A stretch of 58,699 nucleotides of DNA. Origin: Erysipelotrichales bacterium (GTDB taxonomy: Bacteria > Bacillota_I > Bacilli_A > Erysipelotrichales > Erysipelotrichaceae). The notes below the pieces were generated by a model that did no database searches, had not been told where the DNA came from, and worked only from the letters and a program-made list of their open reading frames with translations. The translations under genes and the position numbers were made by a program. This document shows positions 17,835 through 26,784 of the stretch, piece after piece; position 1 is the stretch's first letter, and each line of letters opens with the position of its first letter. Location: contig JAFXJJ010000035.1 of NCBI GenBank assembly GCA_017532345.1, positions 1 through 58,699 on the forward strand. Direction: 5' to 3'.

Positions 17835-17866
17835 TTAGGGGAAACGGGATTACCCGATTCCCCTAA
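17835..17866 (-). repeat. Strong intercistronic hairpin between malE and malF
   Basis: TTAGGGGAA-CGGG / CCCG-TTCCCCTAA: nine plus four base pairs around one mismatch with a 4-base loop. It is unusually G+C-rich for this genome. It is followed only by TTT, so it is either a weak terminator or a block to 3' exonucleases protecting malE mRNA. Confidence 0.8.
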
Positions 17867-17889
17867 TAATTGATTACTAGCAAAAATTT

Positions 17890-19107
17890 TTATTGAGCAG
17901 CAGTAATTTGAGATACCATTGCATCTAATTGTTCTTGTAATGTCTTTTCGTAGTTTTTGTTTTCCATAGCTGTACCGAATGCTTCAGCTGGTCCCCAATA
18001 TCCACCTAATACATCATTTTGGCTTACAGCGTAAGCTGATTGAGCAGCTAATGCAGCTAATGCAACGTTAGCTTTAACTTCTGCAGTTTCAGCAACCTTT
18101 AAGTTAGATGGACCAATTTCCATTTCTTGGAAACGTAATAATTGGTTTTCTTCATTTGATAACCAGTCAGCTAAATCCATAGCATCAGCAGGGAATTTAG
18201 TTAAAGAGTTAACACCATATAATTTATAACCAGCAAAACTTGACATTTGAACTTGGTTACCATTGATAGTCATTGTAGGTAATTTAGTAGCAGCATAGTT
18301 TTCACCTAAAGCAGCTTGAATCTTAGGAGCATTCCATGTACCAGAAACACCAGCAGCGATTGTAGTACCCATACCACCTGTTAATACTGTATCATCACCA
18401 GTGATGAAAGCATTATGAGCTGTGAAGTTTTTGATTACTTCTGCAGCAGCTAAACCGTTAGCATTATTGAAATCACAAATTTGAGTTCCATCAGCACCGA
18501 TAGCTAATGTACCATCATTACCTAAGAAGAATGATGCGATATACCAACCATTAGAAACATCCATTAATACTTTTCTACCAGCAGCATCAGCAGCAGCTAA
18601 CATAGCATCTAATGATTTAGCTTGTTCTTCAGAAATAACAGATTTGTCATAATATAAGAAATAACCATTGTCAGCTGAGAATGGATAAGCATATAATTTA
18701 CCATCGATTGTAGAAGCACCGATAGAACCTTCACCATTACGAGCGATTACTGCTTCTTTGTTACGAGTTACTTCATATAAAGCACCAGCGTTAACTAAGT
18801 CTTTTAATTGGTCATTTGCAAATGCAAATACGTCAGCAGCAGCTTCTGGATCTTCTAGATACTTTTCACGAGCATCTGGTTCACCAACTACACCAAGAGT
18901 AATATCATATTGTTTTTCTGGGTGAGCAGCTTTGAATGATTCAATCATTTTTTGTAAAGTAGCTTGAGATTCTTGAGATCCCCAAACTTTTAATGTAACA
19001 ACTTCAGGTTCTTCATTTCCACCTTCATTGTTACCAGAGCTTGAACATGCACCTAAAGACATGATTAAGCCTAAAGCTAATAAAGATTTTACTAATTTTT
19101 TAAACAT
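17890..19107 (-). CDS. malE: Maltose/maltodextrin-binding lipoprotein MalE
   Basis: 405 residues. Signal peptide with lipobox LGACS (Cys21), then a Ser/Asn/Glu-rich linker and a type-1 extracellular solute-binding domain beginning VVTLKVWGSQESQATLQKM. The pattern EKYLEDPEAAADVFAFANDQL and DMADWLS...E is typical of MalE/GanX maltodextrin-binding proteins. Codon use is noticeably more biased and A/G/C-richer (many GCA, GCT) than in neighbouring genes, as expected of a highly expressed binding protein. First gene of malE-malF-malG-amylase-GH13, with its own promoter, a repressor-like operator and a cre-like site upstream. Confidence 0.95.
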   Translation of the reverse strand: MFKKLVKSLLALGLIMSLGACSSSGNNEGGNEEPEVVTLKVWGSQESQATLQKMIESFKAAHPEKQYDITLGVVGEPDAREKYLEDPEAAADVFAFANDQLKDLVNAGALYEVTRNKEAVIARNGEGSIGASTIDGKLYAYPFSADNGYFLYYDKSVISEEQAKSLDAMLAAADAAGRKVLMDVSNGWYIASFFLGNDGTLAIGADGTQICDFNNANGLAAAEVIKNFTAHNAFITGDDTVLTGGMGTTIAAGVSGTWNAPKIQAALGENYAATKLPTMTINGNQVQMSSFAGYKLYGVNSLTKFPADAMDLADWLSNEENQLLRFQEMEIGPSNLKVAETAEVKANVALAALAAQSAYAVSQNDVLGGYWGPAEAFGTAMENKNYEKTLQEQLDAMVSQITAAQ

Positions 19108-19168
19108 AATTCTTTTCCCTTTCTTATTATTAATTAGTAGTTTTCAAACACCAAATAAATGATATTTG

Positions 19169-19189
19169 AACCGCTTTCAGAAAACGGTT
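19169..19189. promoter_or_regulatory. LacI-type operator downstream of the malE promoter
   Basis: AACCGCTTTC-A-GAAAACGGTT: ten-base arms with one mismatch around a single base. Contains CpG-centred half-elements; its right part, GAAAACGGTTTCC (19180-19192), matches the element in the glgP promoter at 12 of 13 bases. It lies about 12-32 bases after the expected start of transcription, a roadblock position. Confidence 0.7.
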
Positions 19190-19207
19190 TCCGTTCTCTA
19201 CATATTT

Positions 19208-19235
19208 ATTATACTACATTATTAGAATTTGTAAA
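19208..19235 (-). promoter_or_regulatory. malE operon promoter
   Basis: Minus strand TTTACA (19230-19235), 16-base spacer, TATAAT (19208-19213). The transcript would start near 19201, about 95 bases before the malE ATG. Confidence 0.7.
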
Positions 19236-19243
19236 TAGAAAAT

Positions 19244-19259
19244 TTAAAACGCTTTCAAA
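19244..19259 (-). promoter_or_regulatory. cre-like CcpA site at malE
   Basis: Minus-strand TGAAAGCGTTTTAA (within 19244-19259) agrees with the cre consensus TGAAARCGYTTWCW at 13 of 14 positions by my count. It lies just upstream of the -35 and overlaps the stop codon of the upstream glucosidase gene. Confidence 0.65.
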
Positions 19260-20859
19260 AATTTGTGAACACAACTATTTGATAAGGCTCTAAATTACCA
19301 GAAAATGTCGAAAAATTGCTGATTAATAAGTTTTTTTTATCTATTTTCAAATTTTGTAAATATGTATCAGTTAGATTAACATATACCTCTAATACTTTGT
19401 TGCCCTTAACTATCTTATAATATATCCCTTTATCTTGTACTGGTTTCATAATTAACTTATCAGGATGATTTATGAAATAGAACTCTTCTGACTTCCTAAT
19501 TTCGATTATTTTACGATAGAAATTAAACAATGATGATTCATCATTAAGCTGTTTCAAGGCTACTTGGTGACAACCTTTTCCGATTGAACGAAATGGCACA
19601 ACATCACTGAAGCCTAAGTATTTACCACTATCCCATTCCATAACGCCTCGTGAGCTATCTCGATTAACTCGATTAAGGTGTTTCACTCGTTTTAAAGAGT
19701 CATCTTCCTTCAAATATTCTATCGCATAAGCATCATGGAATTCATCAATGCTAGTATATTCGATATTATGCATACCTATTTCTTCACCATAGTAGATAAA
19801 CGGCATTCCTGGTAGTAAATATAATAAGCCAGCTAATGCACTTAGTGAATACGGATTATTCTCATCACCATAATGAGACGCTAGTCTAGGATGATCATGA
19901 TTCAACCAATAATTTACCATCTGTGAATTCTTGTGAAGCGCCTTATAAATATTCATATATTCATGGATGAAACGTTTTGGTGTAAACATCTTGCCCTTAA
20001 TATTACTTGCATCTTCAATTCCATACATATCATTCATCCATGTTTGATTAAATGTAAAGGCAATATCCATTACACCATCTTTATAATTAGTAAATTTCTT
20101 AAGTAGTCTTGTACCTGCGTTCCCACCCACTTCACCTACGATAATCGCATTATACTTTTCACTTAATTTCTTTAAAGGTCGAAGATACTCAAATACCTCT
20201 TTACGATTCGAATACTTATTAGTATCTATTTCACCTTTCTTACATTTTAAAGAATTTCTAAATGTTTTTTCTTTCGCAAGATGCGATACAGCATCTAATC
20301 TAAATCCATCAATTCCAAGCTTCAGATAATACTCTGCTACTTCAAGCATACTACTTAATACCATTGGATTTTGGTAGTTTAAGTCTGGTTGATGTTCATT
20401 GAATATATGGAAATAATATTGTTTTCTTACATCATCATACTTCCAAGCATCACCTGCAAAACCAATCCAATTGTTTGGTTTATCTCTCCAAATATAGAAA
20501 TCATTGTATGGTTCTATTCTCTTTCTAGATAATTCAAACCACTCATGCTCATCTGATGTATGATTCATCACAAAATCCATGATTATCTTAATTCCACGTT
20601 TATGAGCTTCATCTAATAATTCCTTCAAATCATCAATAGTTCCATAACGTTTATCTACACTATAATAATCATTTACATCATAACCATTGTCTACTTGTGG
20701 AGAGGAGTTAAAAGGAGTTAACCATAACAGTGTAACTCCTAGTGTTTTTAGATAATCTAGTTTTAAGGAAATGCCTTTTAAATCACCAATGCCATCATTA
20801 TTACTATCATAGAAGGATTCAACAAATATTTCATATCCAATGAGTCCATTTATATTCAT
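19255..20859 (-). CDS. Alpha-glucosidase (GH13, oligo-1,6/maltase type)
   Basis: 534 residues, no signal peptide, so cytoplasmic. GH13 features: GYEIFVESFYDSNNDGIGDL (8-27), FVMNHTS (96-102), nucleophile Asp189 in GFRLDAVSHL, acid/base Glu243 in VGEVGG, and Asp322 in WLNHDHPR. Clear differences from the other two GH13 enzymes suggest a separate specificity rather than a recent duplicate. Third gene of the glgP-malQ operon, 23 bases after malQ. No terminator separates it from malE, so some read-through from glgP into the malE operon is likely. It probably hydrolyses short maltodextrins to glucose. Confidence 0.9.
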   Translation of the reverse strand: MNINGLIGYEIFVESFYDSNNDGIGDLKGISLKLDYLKTLGVTLLWLTPFNSSPQVDNGYDVNDYYSVDKRYGTIDDLKELLDEAHKRGIKIIMDFVMNHTSDEHEWFELSRKRIEPYNDFYIWRDKPNNWIGFAGDAWKYDDVRKQYYFHIFNEHQPDLNYQNPMVLSSMLEVAEYYLKLGIDGFRLDAVSHLAKEKTFRNSLKCKKGEIDTNKYSNRKEVFEYLRPLKKLSEKYNAIIVGEVGGNAGTRLLKKFTNYKDGVMDIAFTFNQTWMNDMYGIEDASNIKGKMFTPKRFIHEYMNIYKALHKNSQMVNYWLNHDHPRLASHYGDENNPYSLSALAGLLYLLPGMPFIYYGEEIGMHNIEYTSIDEFHDAYAIEYLKEDDSLKRVKHLNRVNRDSSRGVMEWDSGKYLGFSDVVPFRSIGKGCHQVALKQLNDESSLFNFYRKIIEIRKSEEFYFINHPDKLIMKPVQDKGIYYKIVKGNKVLEVYVNLTDTYLQNLKIDKKNLLISNFSTFSGNLEPYQIVVFTNF

Positions 20860-20882
20860 AATATTACCTCATTACTAAATAA

Positions 20883-22331
20883 TTATCTCTTTGATTTCTT
20901 AACAGCTTTCTTTAAGAAATCTTCCTTTTCCCATAGTTTCTTCATAGAATCTAGTTTCCATTCCCAGTTTGGCGAACCAACTGTTCCAGGTGTGTTGATT
21001 CTTCCTGTACTTGTTAATCCTAAAATATCTTGAACTGGGATAATCGCATAATCACAAATTGTATCTAATGCATATTGAATGAAGTTTTCCCAAACATTTT
21101 CATATTCATAGCCATTCTTTTTAAAGAAATCTCTAGTTTTCTTCTTCCAATATGGTTTTTGAATTGCATACCAACCACGGATTGTATCATTATCATGAGT
21201 TCCAGTATATGCAAGCATGTTTTCACGATCTTTAAAATAGCTATTGCCACTTGGATCAAATGTAAATTGAACGATTTTCATACCAGGGAAGTTATAGTGA
21301 TCTCTTAATACATATACTTCTTCACGTAAATCACCTAAGTCTTCAGCAATAATATTTAAATTAGGTAATTCTTTATTTAAAGTATCAAATAATTCATAGC
21401 CTGGTGCTTCTACCCATACACCGTCAATTGCTGTAGGACATGAAGCAGGTATCTTCCAATATGTATCGAATGCACGGAAATGGTCAATTCTCAACATATC
21501 AAATAAATCTACATTACCACGTAATCTTTCTACCCAGAAATCAAAGTTGTGTTGTTGTAGATATTCCCAATCATATAGTGGATTACCCCAACGTTGCCCT
21601 GTAGCAGAGAAATAATCAGGAGGTACGCCAGCAATAAATGTTGGATGTGACTTATCATCTAGTAAGAAAGCAGCTTGGTTAGACCATACATCAAGTGAGT
21701 CAATACCTACATAAATTGGCATATCACCCACTAAGCGTACACGCTTCTTATTAGCATAAGCTTTCACTTTCTTCCATTCACGACGCAATTCATATTGAAT
21801 AAACATTTCTAATTCAATCGCATCTTGGTATTCATCAAGTGAGATGCTATCTCTATTCTTAATCCAATTTTGGTATTTCGCATTCCATTCTAACCAGCAT
21901 TTTTCTTCATTTAAATGCTTAAATGTCATGAATACAGCGAATTCATAAACCCATTTTTGTTCACAGAACTTTTTATAGTCCTTATTAGGTTTAAAATTCT
22001 TAAATGCTTCTACTACATATTGATGTTTAAACTTTCTTACTTCTTCATAATCAACTTTCTTAGCACTTGCACGAAAAGATGGCACTTTATTTAATAGGCC
22101 ATCTTTCTTTAGTTCATCTAAACTGATGTATAATTCATCCATTGCTACAGATGAATATGGTTGATAAGGAGAATTACCATAACCCAAAGGATTAAGTGGT
22201 AAAATTTGCCATACCTTACATCCAGTTGCTGCTAAGAAGTCGATTAATTCGTAACAAGAATTCCCAAAATCACCAATACCGTACTTTGAAGGTAAAGCAC
22301 TAACTGCCACTAAAATTCCTGCACAACGCAT
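20883..22331 (-). CDS. malQ: 4-alpha-glucanotransferase (amylomaltase)
   Basis: 482 residues from the ATG at 22331 (GGGG nine bases before it). GH77 disproportionating enzyme that transfers glucan chains and so makes substrates long enough for phosphorylase. Catalytic residues: Asp283 in RIDHFRAF, Glu330 in IIAEDLG and Asp380 in TGTHDNDT. Also LPLNPLGYGNSPYQP (about 44-58) and the 250s-loop region GVPPDYFSATGQRWGNP (235-251) are hallmark segments. Length is normal. Sits 15-21 bases after the phosphorylase gene, in the same operon. Confidence 0.97.
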   Translation of the reverse strand: MRCAGILVAVSALPSKYGIGDFGNSCYELIDFLAATGCKVWQILPLNPLGYGNSPYQPYSSVAMDELYISLDELKKDGLLNKVPSFRASAKKVDYEEVRKFKHQYVVEAFKNFKPNKDYKKFCEQKWVYEFAVFMTFKHLNEEKCWLEWNAKYQNWIKNRDSISLDEYQDAIELEMFIQYELRREWKKVKAYANKKRVRLVGDMPIYVGIDSLDVWSNQAAFLLDDKSHPTFIAGVPPDYFSATGQRWGNPLYDWEYLQQHNFDFWVERLRGNVDLFDMLRIDHFRAFDTYWKIPASCPTAIDGVWVEAPGYELFDTLNKELPNLNIIAEDLGDLREEVYVLRDHYNFPGMKIVQFTFDPSGNSYFKDRENMLAYTGTHDNDTIRGWYAIQKPYWKKKTRDFFKKNGYEYENVWENFIQYALDTICDYAIIPVQDILGLTSTGRINTPGTVGSPNWEWKLDSMKKLWEKEDFLKKAVKKSKR

Positions 22332-22352
22332 AATCAATCCCCTCTTTCATTA

Positions 22353-24614
22353 TTATTTTAAATGCCAAATATCACGATTATATTCAGCAATAGTTCTATC
22401 ACTTGAGAAATAACCAGCCTTCGCAATATTAACTAAGCTCTTCTTATTCCAAGCTTCTCGATCTTCATAATCTTTAATTGCTGTTTCTTTACATTTAATA
22501 TAACTTTCAATATCAAGTAAAGTCATGAACCAATCCTTATTTAATAATTCATTATATAAACGTTCCAGATTTTCTTTATGACCAATTGCTAATAATTCAT
22601 CACTAACAATAAAGTCAACTAATTCATGAATTACTTCACTGTTTTCATAATACGATCTAGATACATAATCATGGTTTTCATAATGCTTGATTACAGTATC
22701 ACTTTCTTCACCAAAGATATAAATATTTTCTTCACCAACAAGTTCATGAATCTCTACATTTGCTCCATCTTCTGTACCAATAGTTACTGCACCATTAAGC
22801 ATAAACTTCATATTACCAGTACCACTTGCTTCTTTACTTGCAAGTGATATCTGTTCAGAAATATCACACGCTGGTATTAACTTAGTAGCCTTAGTTACAT
22901 TATAGTTTTCTACTACCACTACACGTAAATATGGTTTTACTTCAGGATCATTCTCAATTAACATTTGTAAACACAATAATAAGTGAATGATATCCTTCGC
23001 AATAGTATAAGCTGGTGCTGCCTTACTTCCAAAAATCATAGTAATTGGTGTAGTAGGCTTATTACCTTTCTTAATATCTAAATACTTATAAATAATATAT
23101 AACGCATTCATTTGTTGACGTTTATATTCATGTAGACGTTTAACTTGAATATCAAAAATACTATTTTCATTAACATCAATATTTTGTGTTTCTTTTAAAT
23201 ATTTTTTTAATTCTAGCTTATTATTACGTTTGATTTCCTCTAATTTCGCAAGTACTTTCTTATCATCTTTATAAGCTAATAGTTTTTCCAATTCATCGGC
23301 ATCCTTTTTATATCCTTCTCCAATTAATGAAGCAAGATATGCATTAAGTTCTGGATTAGCGTGCATCAACCAACGACGGAATGTAATACCATTTGTTTTA
23401 TTGTTGAACTTTTCAGGATAGATTTCATAAAATTTATGAAGTTCATTTTTCTTAAGGATATCAGTGTGTAATGATGCTACACCATTCACTGAATATCCAT
23501 AGTGCATATCCATATGTGCCATATGCACACGATCCCATTTATCAATGATTGCTAAGTCTTCATCATCATACTTCTTCGCAATCTTTTTATCTAATTTAAA
23601 GATAATAGGAACAATCTTAGGACATACTTCCATCAAATACATTAATGGCCATTTTTCTAAAGCTTCAGCTAAGATTGTATGATTAGTGTAAGCACATGTA
23701 CGTGATACAATTGCTTGTGCCTCTTCAAATTCAATACCTTCATTGCCTAATAAACGAATTAATTCAGGAATGACCATTGATGGATGTGTATCATTAATTT
23801 GAACACATACATGTTTATCTAAATCATGTAGATCATATCCACGTTCTTTAGTTTCTTTAATAATTAATTGTGCCGCATTACTTACCATGAAATATTGTTG
23901 ATATACACGTAGTAAGCGACCAGCATCATCTGAATCATCAGGATATAAGAATAATGTTAGATTACGTTTGAAGTCATTCTTATCAAAACTAATACCTTCA
24001 TGTACTAATGATTCATCAATTGTTTCAATATCAAATAAGTGTAAACGATTATTTTTATTGTTGTAACCTGTAACATCAATATCATATAGTTTACTTCTTA
24101 CTGTACCTTTACCGAATTCTACATTAAACTCTACATTCGTTTTATTTAGCCAACTATCTTCAGTTAACCAAACATTCTTTTCTTCACATTGAAGATTATC
24201 ACGAAACACTTGTTCAAATAAGCCAAAGTGATAATTTAATCCAATTCCATCACCTGCAAGTCCTAGTGTTGCGATTGAATCTAGGAAACAAGCAGCTAAT
24301 CTTCCCAAACCACCATTTCCTAATGATGGTTCAAGTTCCATTTCTTCGATATCACTTAATAGTCTTCCGTGCTTAGCTAATACTTTATTAACCTCATCAT
24401 AATAGCCTAAGTTAATTAAATTGTTACTTAATAATTTCCCAATTAAGAATTCTGCTGAAATATAATATAACTTTCTTTCTCCCGTATTATACTCTCTTTC
24501 AGCAATTGTCTCTTTTGTTACATGTAATAAAGCTACATATAATTCAGCATTACTACATGAATCTATATCTTTACAATATAATGATTGTACTTTTTCTTCT
24601 AATAGTTTTTCCAT
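22353..24614 (-). CDS. glgP: Glycogen/maltodextrin phosphorylase
   Basis: 753 residues. PLP-dependent GT35 enzyme releasing glucose-1-phosphate from alpha-1,4-glucans. Hallmarks: [16 protein letters not shown] (95-110), the phosphate and PLP environment [11 protein letters not shown] (about 490-500), and the PLP lysine Lys603 in [15 protein letters not shown]. Without glycogen synthesis genes nearby and with malQ next, the natural substrate is probably imported maltodextrin (MalP role). First gene of glgP-malQ-GH13; promoter with an operator inside its spacer at 24636-24664. Confidence 0.96.
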   Translation of the reverse strand: MEKLLEEKVQSLYCKDIDSCSNAELYVALLHVTKETIAEREYNTGERKLYYISAEFLIGKLLSNNLINLGYYDEVNKVLAKHGRLLSDIEEMELEPSLGNGGLGRLAACFLDSIATLGLAGDGIGLNYHFGLFEQVFRDNLQCEEKNVWLTEDSWLNKTNVEFNVEFGKGTVRSKLYDIDVTGYNNKNNRLHLFDIETIDESLVHEGISFDKNDFKRNLTLFLYPDDSDDAGRLLRVYQQYFMVSNAAQLIIKETKERGYDLHDLDKHVCVQINDTHPSMVIPELIRLLGNEGIEFEEAQAIVSRTCAYTNHTILAEALEKWPLMYLMEVCPKIVPIIFKLDKKIAKKYDDEDLAIIDKWDRVHMAHMDMHYGYSVNGVASLHTDILKKNELHKFYEIYPEKFNNKTNGITFRRWLMHANPELNAYLASLIGEGYKKDADELEKLLAYKDDKKVLAKLEEIKRNNKLELKKYLKETQNIDVNENSIFDIQVKRLHEYKRQQMNALYIIYKYLDIKKGNKPTTPITMIFGSKAAPAYTIAKDIIHLLLCLQMLIENDPEVKPYLRVVVVENYNVTKATKLIPACDISEQISLASKEASGTGNMKFMLNGAVTIGTEDGANVEIHELVGEENIYIFGEESDTVIKHYENHDYVSRSYYENSEVIHELVDFIVSDELLAIGHKENLERLYNELLNKDWFMTLLDIESYIKCKETAIKDYEDREAWNKKSLVNIAKAGYFSSDRTIAEYNRDIWHLK

Positions 24615-24635
24615 GTTCTTTTACACCTCATGTAT

Positions 24636-24664
24636 ATTTTAAACTAGGAAATCGTTTTCTGCAA
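24636..24664 (-). promoter_or_regulatory. glgP operon promoter with operator in the spacer
   Basis: Minus strand TTGCAG (24659-24664), 17-base spacer, TAAAAT (24636-24641). GAAAACGATTTC (24648-24659) fills most of the spacer and fits GAAAnCGnTTTC, a CpG-centred dyad. Bound repressor would directly exclude RNA polymerase. Confidence 0.65.
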
Positions 24665-24701
24665 GGGGTTTCTTTGATTTATTTTAACTTTTTATCAACA
24701 A

Positions 24702-24722
24702 TTTTAAGAATATCTCTTAAAA
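24702..24722. repeat. Inverted repeat upstream of the glgP promoter
   Basis: TTTTAAGA-N5-TCTTAAAA, a perfect 8-base dyad about 38 bases upstream of the -35. No T-run. It could be a second regulator site; nothing more can be said. Confidence 0.35.
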
Positions 24723-24724
24723 CC

Positions 24725-24752
24725 AAATAAAAAGATGGAAAACCATCTTTTT
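24725..24752 (-). terminator. Intrinsic terminator overlapping the DUF1653 stop codon
   Basis: AAAAAGATGG-TTTT-CCATCTTTTT on the minus strand, followed by ATTT. The TAA of the DUF1653 gene (24751-24753) is in the 5' arm. Confidence 0.8.
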
Positions 24753-25032
24753 AAATAATCTTATTTTCTAAATATGCCTTCACAGAATTATCTAACTTAC
24801 CTTGATATTCTACGAAGCGATATTTTTGACCTGTAACATTACCTACAGCATTTTCTTCAATTCTTTCACAAAACATACTTAATGGTCTAGCCCATAATCC
24901 GTAATCACCATAAAGTGCTTGATAGATTACTAGCTTTTCACCATCTTCCGTATGAGTAGCAATCCCATGAACATAGTATAAATTACCTTTAAAATGCTGG
25001 TAAACCTTCTTAGGAACAATTTGATTCATCAT
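24751..25032 (-). CDS. DUF1653 family protein
   Basis: 93 residues. Contains the family pattern YQHFKGNLYYVHGIATHTEDG, then LVIYQALYGDYGLWARPLSMF and a C-terminal RFVEYQ. Function of the family is unknown; it is small, soluble and beta-rich (SH3-like). Starts eight bases after the diguanylate cyclase gene, with AAGGTGATG before the first ATG, so likely co-transcribed with it. Confidence 0.9.
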   Translation of the reverse strand: MMNQIVPKKVYQHFKGNLYYVHGIATHTEDGEKLVIYQALYGDYGLWARPLSMFCERIEENAVGNVTGQKYRFVEYQGKLDNSVKAYLENKII

Positions 25033-25040
25033 TCATCACC

Positions 25041-26630
25041 TTATTTCTCACTATTCTTAACAAAGCCATTACGATTTATCTTAGCCATATACAAAGCTTC
25101 ATCAGCCCAAAGTACATAGTCAGATTTTTTAATACCTCGACTAGGAATATTATTAACATATCCTGAAGATACCGTAACAATATCAGAAACCTTATTGTTG
25201 ATATGAGAAATCTTTCTATTATCCATACGCCTCATAACACCTTTTATGTAGTTTTCAATTTGTTGATCACTCTTTCCTACACAAGCAACCATAAATTCAT
25301 CGCCACCGAAACGTCCTACAACAAAATCTTTATTTGATTTTAATTCTGTTGCAAATACCTTTAGTACTTCATCTCCTGCCAAATGTCCATAAGTATCATT
25401 GTATTGTTTAAAATAGTCTACGTCAAAGAATATTAAACCAAAACTAGTATTATTTTTAATACATTGTTTTACGTTATTAGTAAGTAAAACAAAGAATTGC
25501 TTCTTGTTGTAGCAATTTGTAAGTGAATCTAATTCACTTAACCCCTTTAACTTCACATTTCTCTTTTGATATTGTTTTTGTTTAATAATCGCTTCATGTA
25601 AATCAAATTTATTATGTAAAATCGCGACATTTTGTTTACTAGAGCTTTCTGCAATTGCCGCCTCTGCATTAAAGAAATCACGATAAGCATAAATCAATTT
25701 ATCAGGACAGAACCTTTCACAATATAGTACACAACATCTATAGTATGGTAATACATACATAGACTCTTTATTATTCTTCACAAATTCTTCTAAAACCTTC
25801 ATAAATTTAACGCACAATTCCTCACTAGCTAACTCAAGAATCCAAGGCATTACTTCACGCGTTAAATCAACAACCATTAATTGATTCTTATACAAATCAA
25901 TACGTTCAGATAATGTATTTAAAATTTCGTGGAATACATCAAAATCTTTTTCTAAATACGCTAATTCAATGCGTTCGAATAGAATAGCACATTCTAATAC
26001 AAGATAATCACAAGATTTATATAATTCCTCAGCTGTCTCTAATGCACTTCTTGCTGCATCAAAATTTCCTAAATTCATATTGCATTTCGCAATATTAACA
26101 TAAACTACAACTCTTCCAGTGACGTCATCTATTTTTTCTTGTGGAATTTTTCTTGCCTTATTAAAATATTTCAATGCTCCTGAATAATCTTTCGCGATTA
26201 ATAATAAATCACCTAAATTATTTAATTGAATTAACTCACGAGAATACATTTTCATCTCATGACAAATATCAATATTTTTTAAATAATAATCAACAGCACT
26301 ATTATTATCATTTGTATATGTGAAATAAAGGGCCATATTACTGTACACTAATGGCATTAATTGTGTAAATTCATTTTCCTCAATAATAGCATTAGCTTCA
26401 AAGATATAATCTTTAGCTTTACTCAAAGCACCAAATTCCATAAAATACGAACCGAATTCTAACAATGCATATGTATATGGATATAGTTCATTATATTCTT
26501 TTGATAAATCATATAATTCAGTAATTAAATTATACGTTTGTTCATCAGGTGTATTTCTTCTTGATGCTAGAAGGGTTAACAATTCATTAATGCGCTCATT
26601 ACTACTATTATATTTAGCACTTTTCTTCAT
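25041..26630 (-). CDS. TPR-repeat diguanylate cyclase (GGDEF)
   Basis: 529 residues from the ATG at 26630, chosen because AGGAGGGGGG lies nine bases upstream; a longer reading frame to 26768 lacks a site. Residues 1-340 are helical repeats of TPR type (for example the NLGDLLLIAKDYSGALKYF segment), with no TM segment, so it is cytoplasmic. The C-terminal GGDEF domain has an intact active site GGDEF at 442-446 and an N-terminal DVDYFKQYND, so it should make cyclic di-GMP from two GTP. No RxxD inhibitory site is evident. TPRs would mediate a protein-protein input. A c-di-GMP system in this organism is supported; no EAL or HD-GYP partner is in the window. Confidence 0.93.
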   Translation of the reverse strand: MKKSAKYNSSNERINELLTLLASRRNTPDEQTYNLITELYDLSKEYNELYPYTYALLEFGSYFMEFGALSKAKDYIFEANAIIEENEFTQLMPLVYSNMALYFTYTNDNNSAVDYYLKNIDICHEMKMYSRELIQLNNLGDLLLIAKDYSGALKYFNKARKIPQEKIDDVTGRVVVYVNIAKCNMNLGNFDAARSALETAEELYKSCDYLVLECAILFERIELAYLEKDFDVFHEILNTLSERIDLYKNQLMVVDLTREVMPWILELASEELCVKFMKVLEEFVKNNKESMYVLPYYRCCVLYCERFCPDKLIYAYRDFFNAEAAIAESSSKQNVAILHNKFDLHEAIIKQKQYQKRNVKLKGLSELDSLTNCYNKKQFFVLLTNNVKQCIKNNTSFGLIFFDVDYFKQYNDTYGHLAGDEVLKVFATELKSNKDFVVGRFGGDEFMVACVGKSDQQIENYIKGVMRRMDNRKISHINNKVSDIVTVSSGYVNNIPSRGIKKSDYVLWADEALYMAKINRNGFVKNSEK

Positions 26631-26665
26631 AGTAATCCCCCCTCCTGAACTATAGACTATATTCA

Positions 26666-26694
26666 ATTTTACTATGTATTCAAATAAAAGTAAA
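26666..26694 (-). promoter_or_regulatory. Promoter of the diguanylate cyclase / DUF1653 unit
   Basis: Minus strand TTTACT (26689-26694), 17-base spacer, TAAAAT (26666-26671), about 35 bases before the start codon. Confidence 0.6.
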
Positions 26695-26784
26695 CACACT
26701 AAACAAAATATAGGTCGATTTGCCCTAATATACTGAACGTGTTCATTAATTTCATTTTTATTATACACCTATTTTTATAAAATA

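Noticed and set aside
26734..26745. TGAAC-GT-GTTCA palindrome upstream of the diguanylate cyclase, as a LexA box
   Set aside because: The spacing between GAAC and GTTC is two bases; a Gram-positive LexA box needs four. It also lies upstream of the likely promoter.
26631..26768. Longer N-terminus for the diguanylate cyclase
   Set aside because: The extension has no ribosome binding site, contains the likely promoter, and the strong AGGAGG site points to the ATG at 26630.
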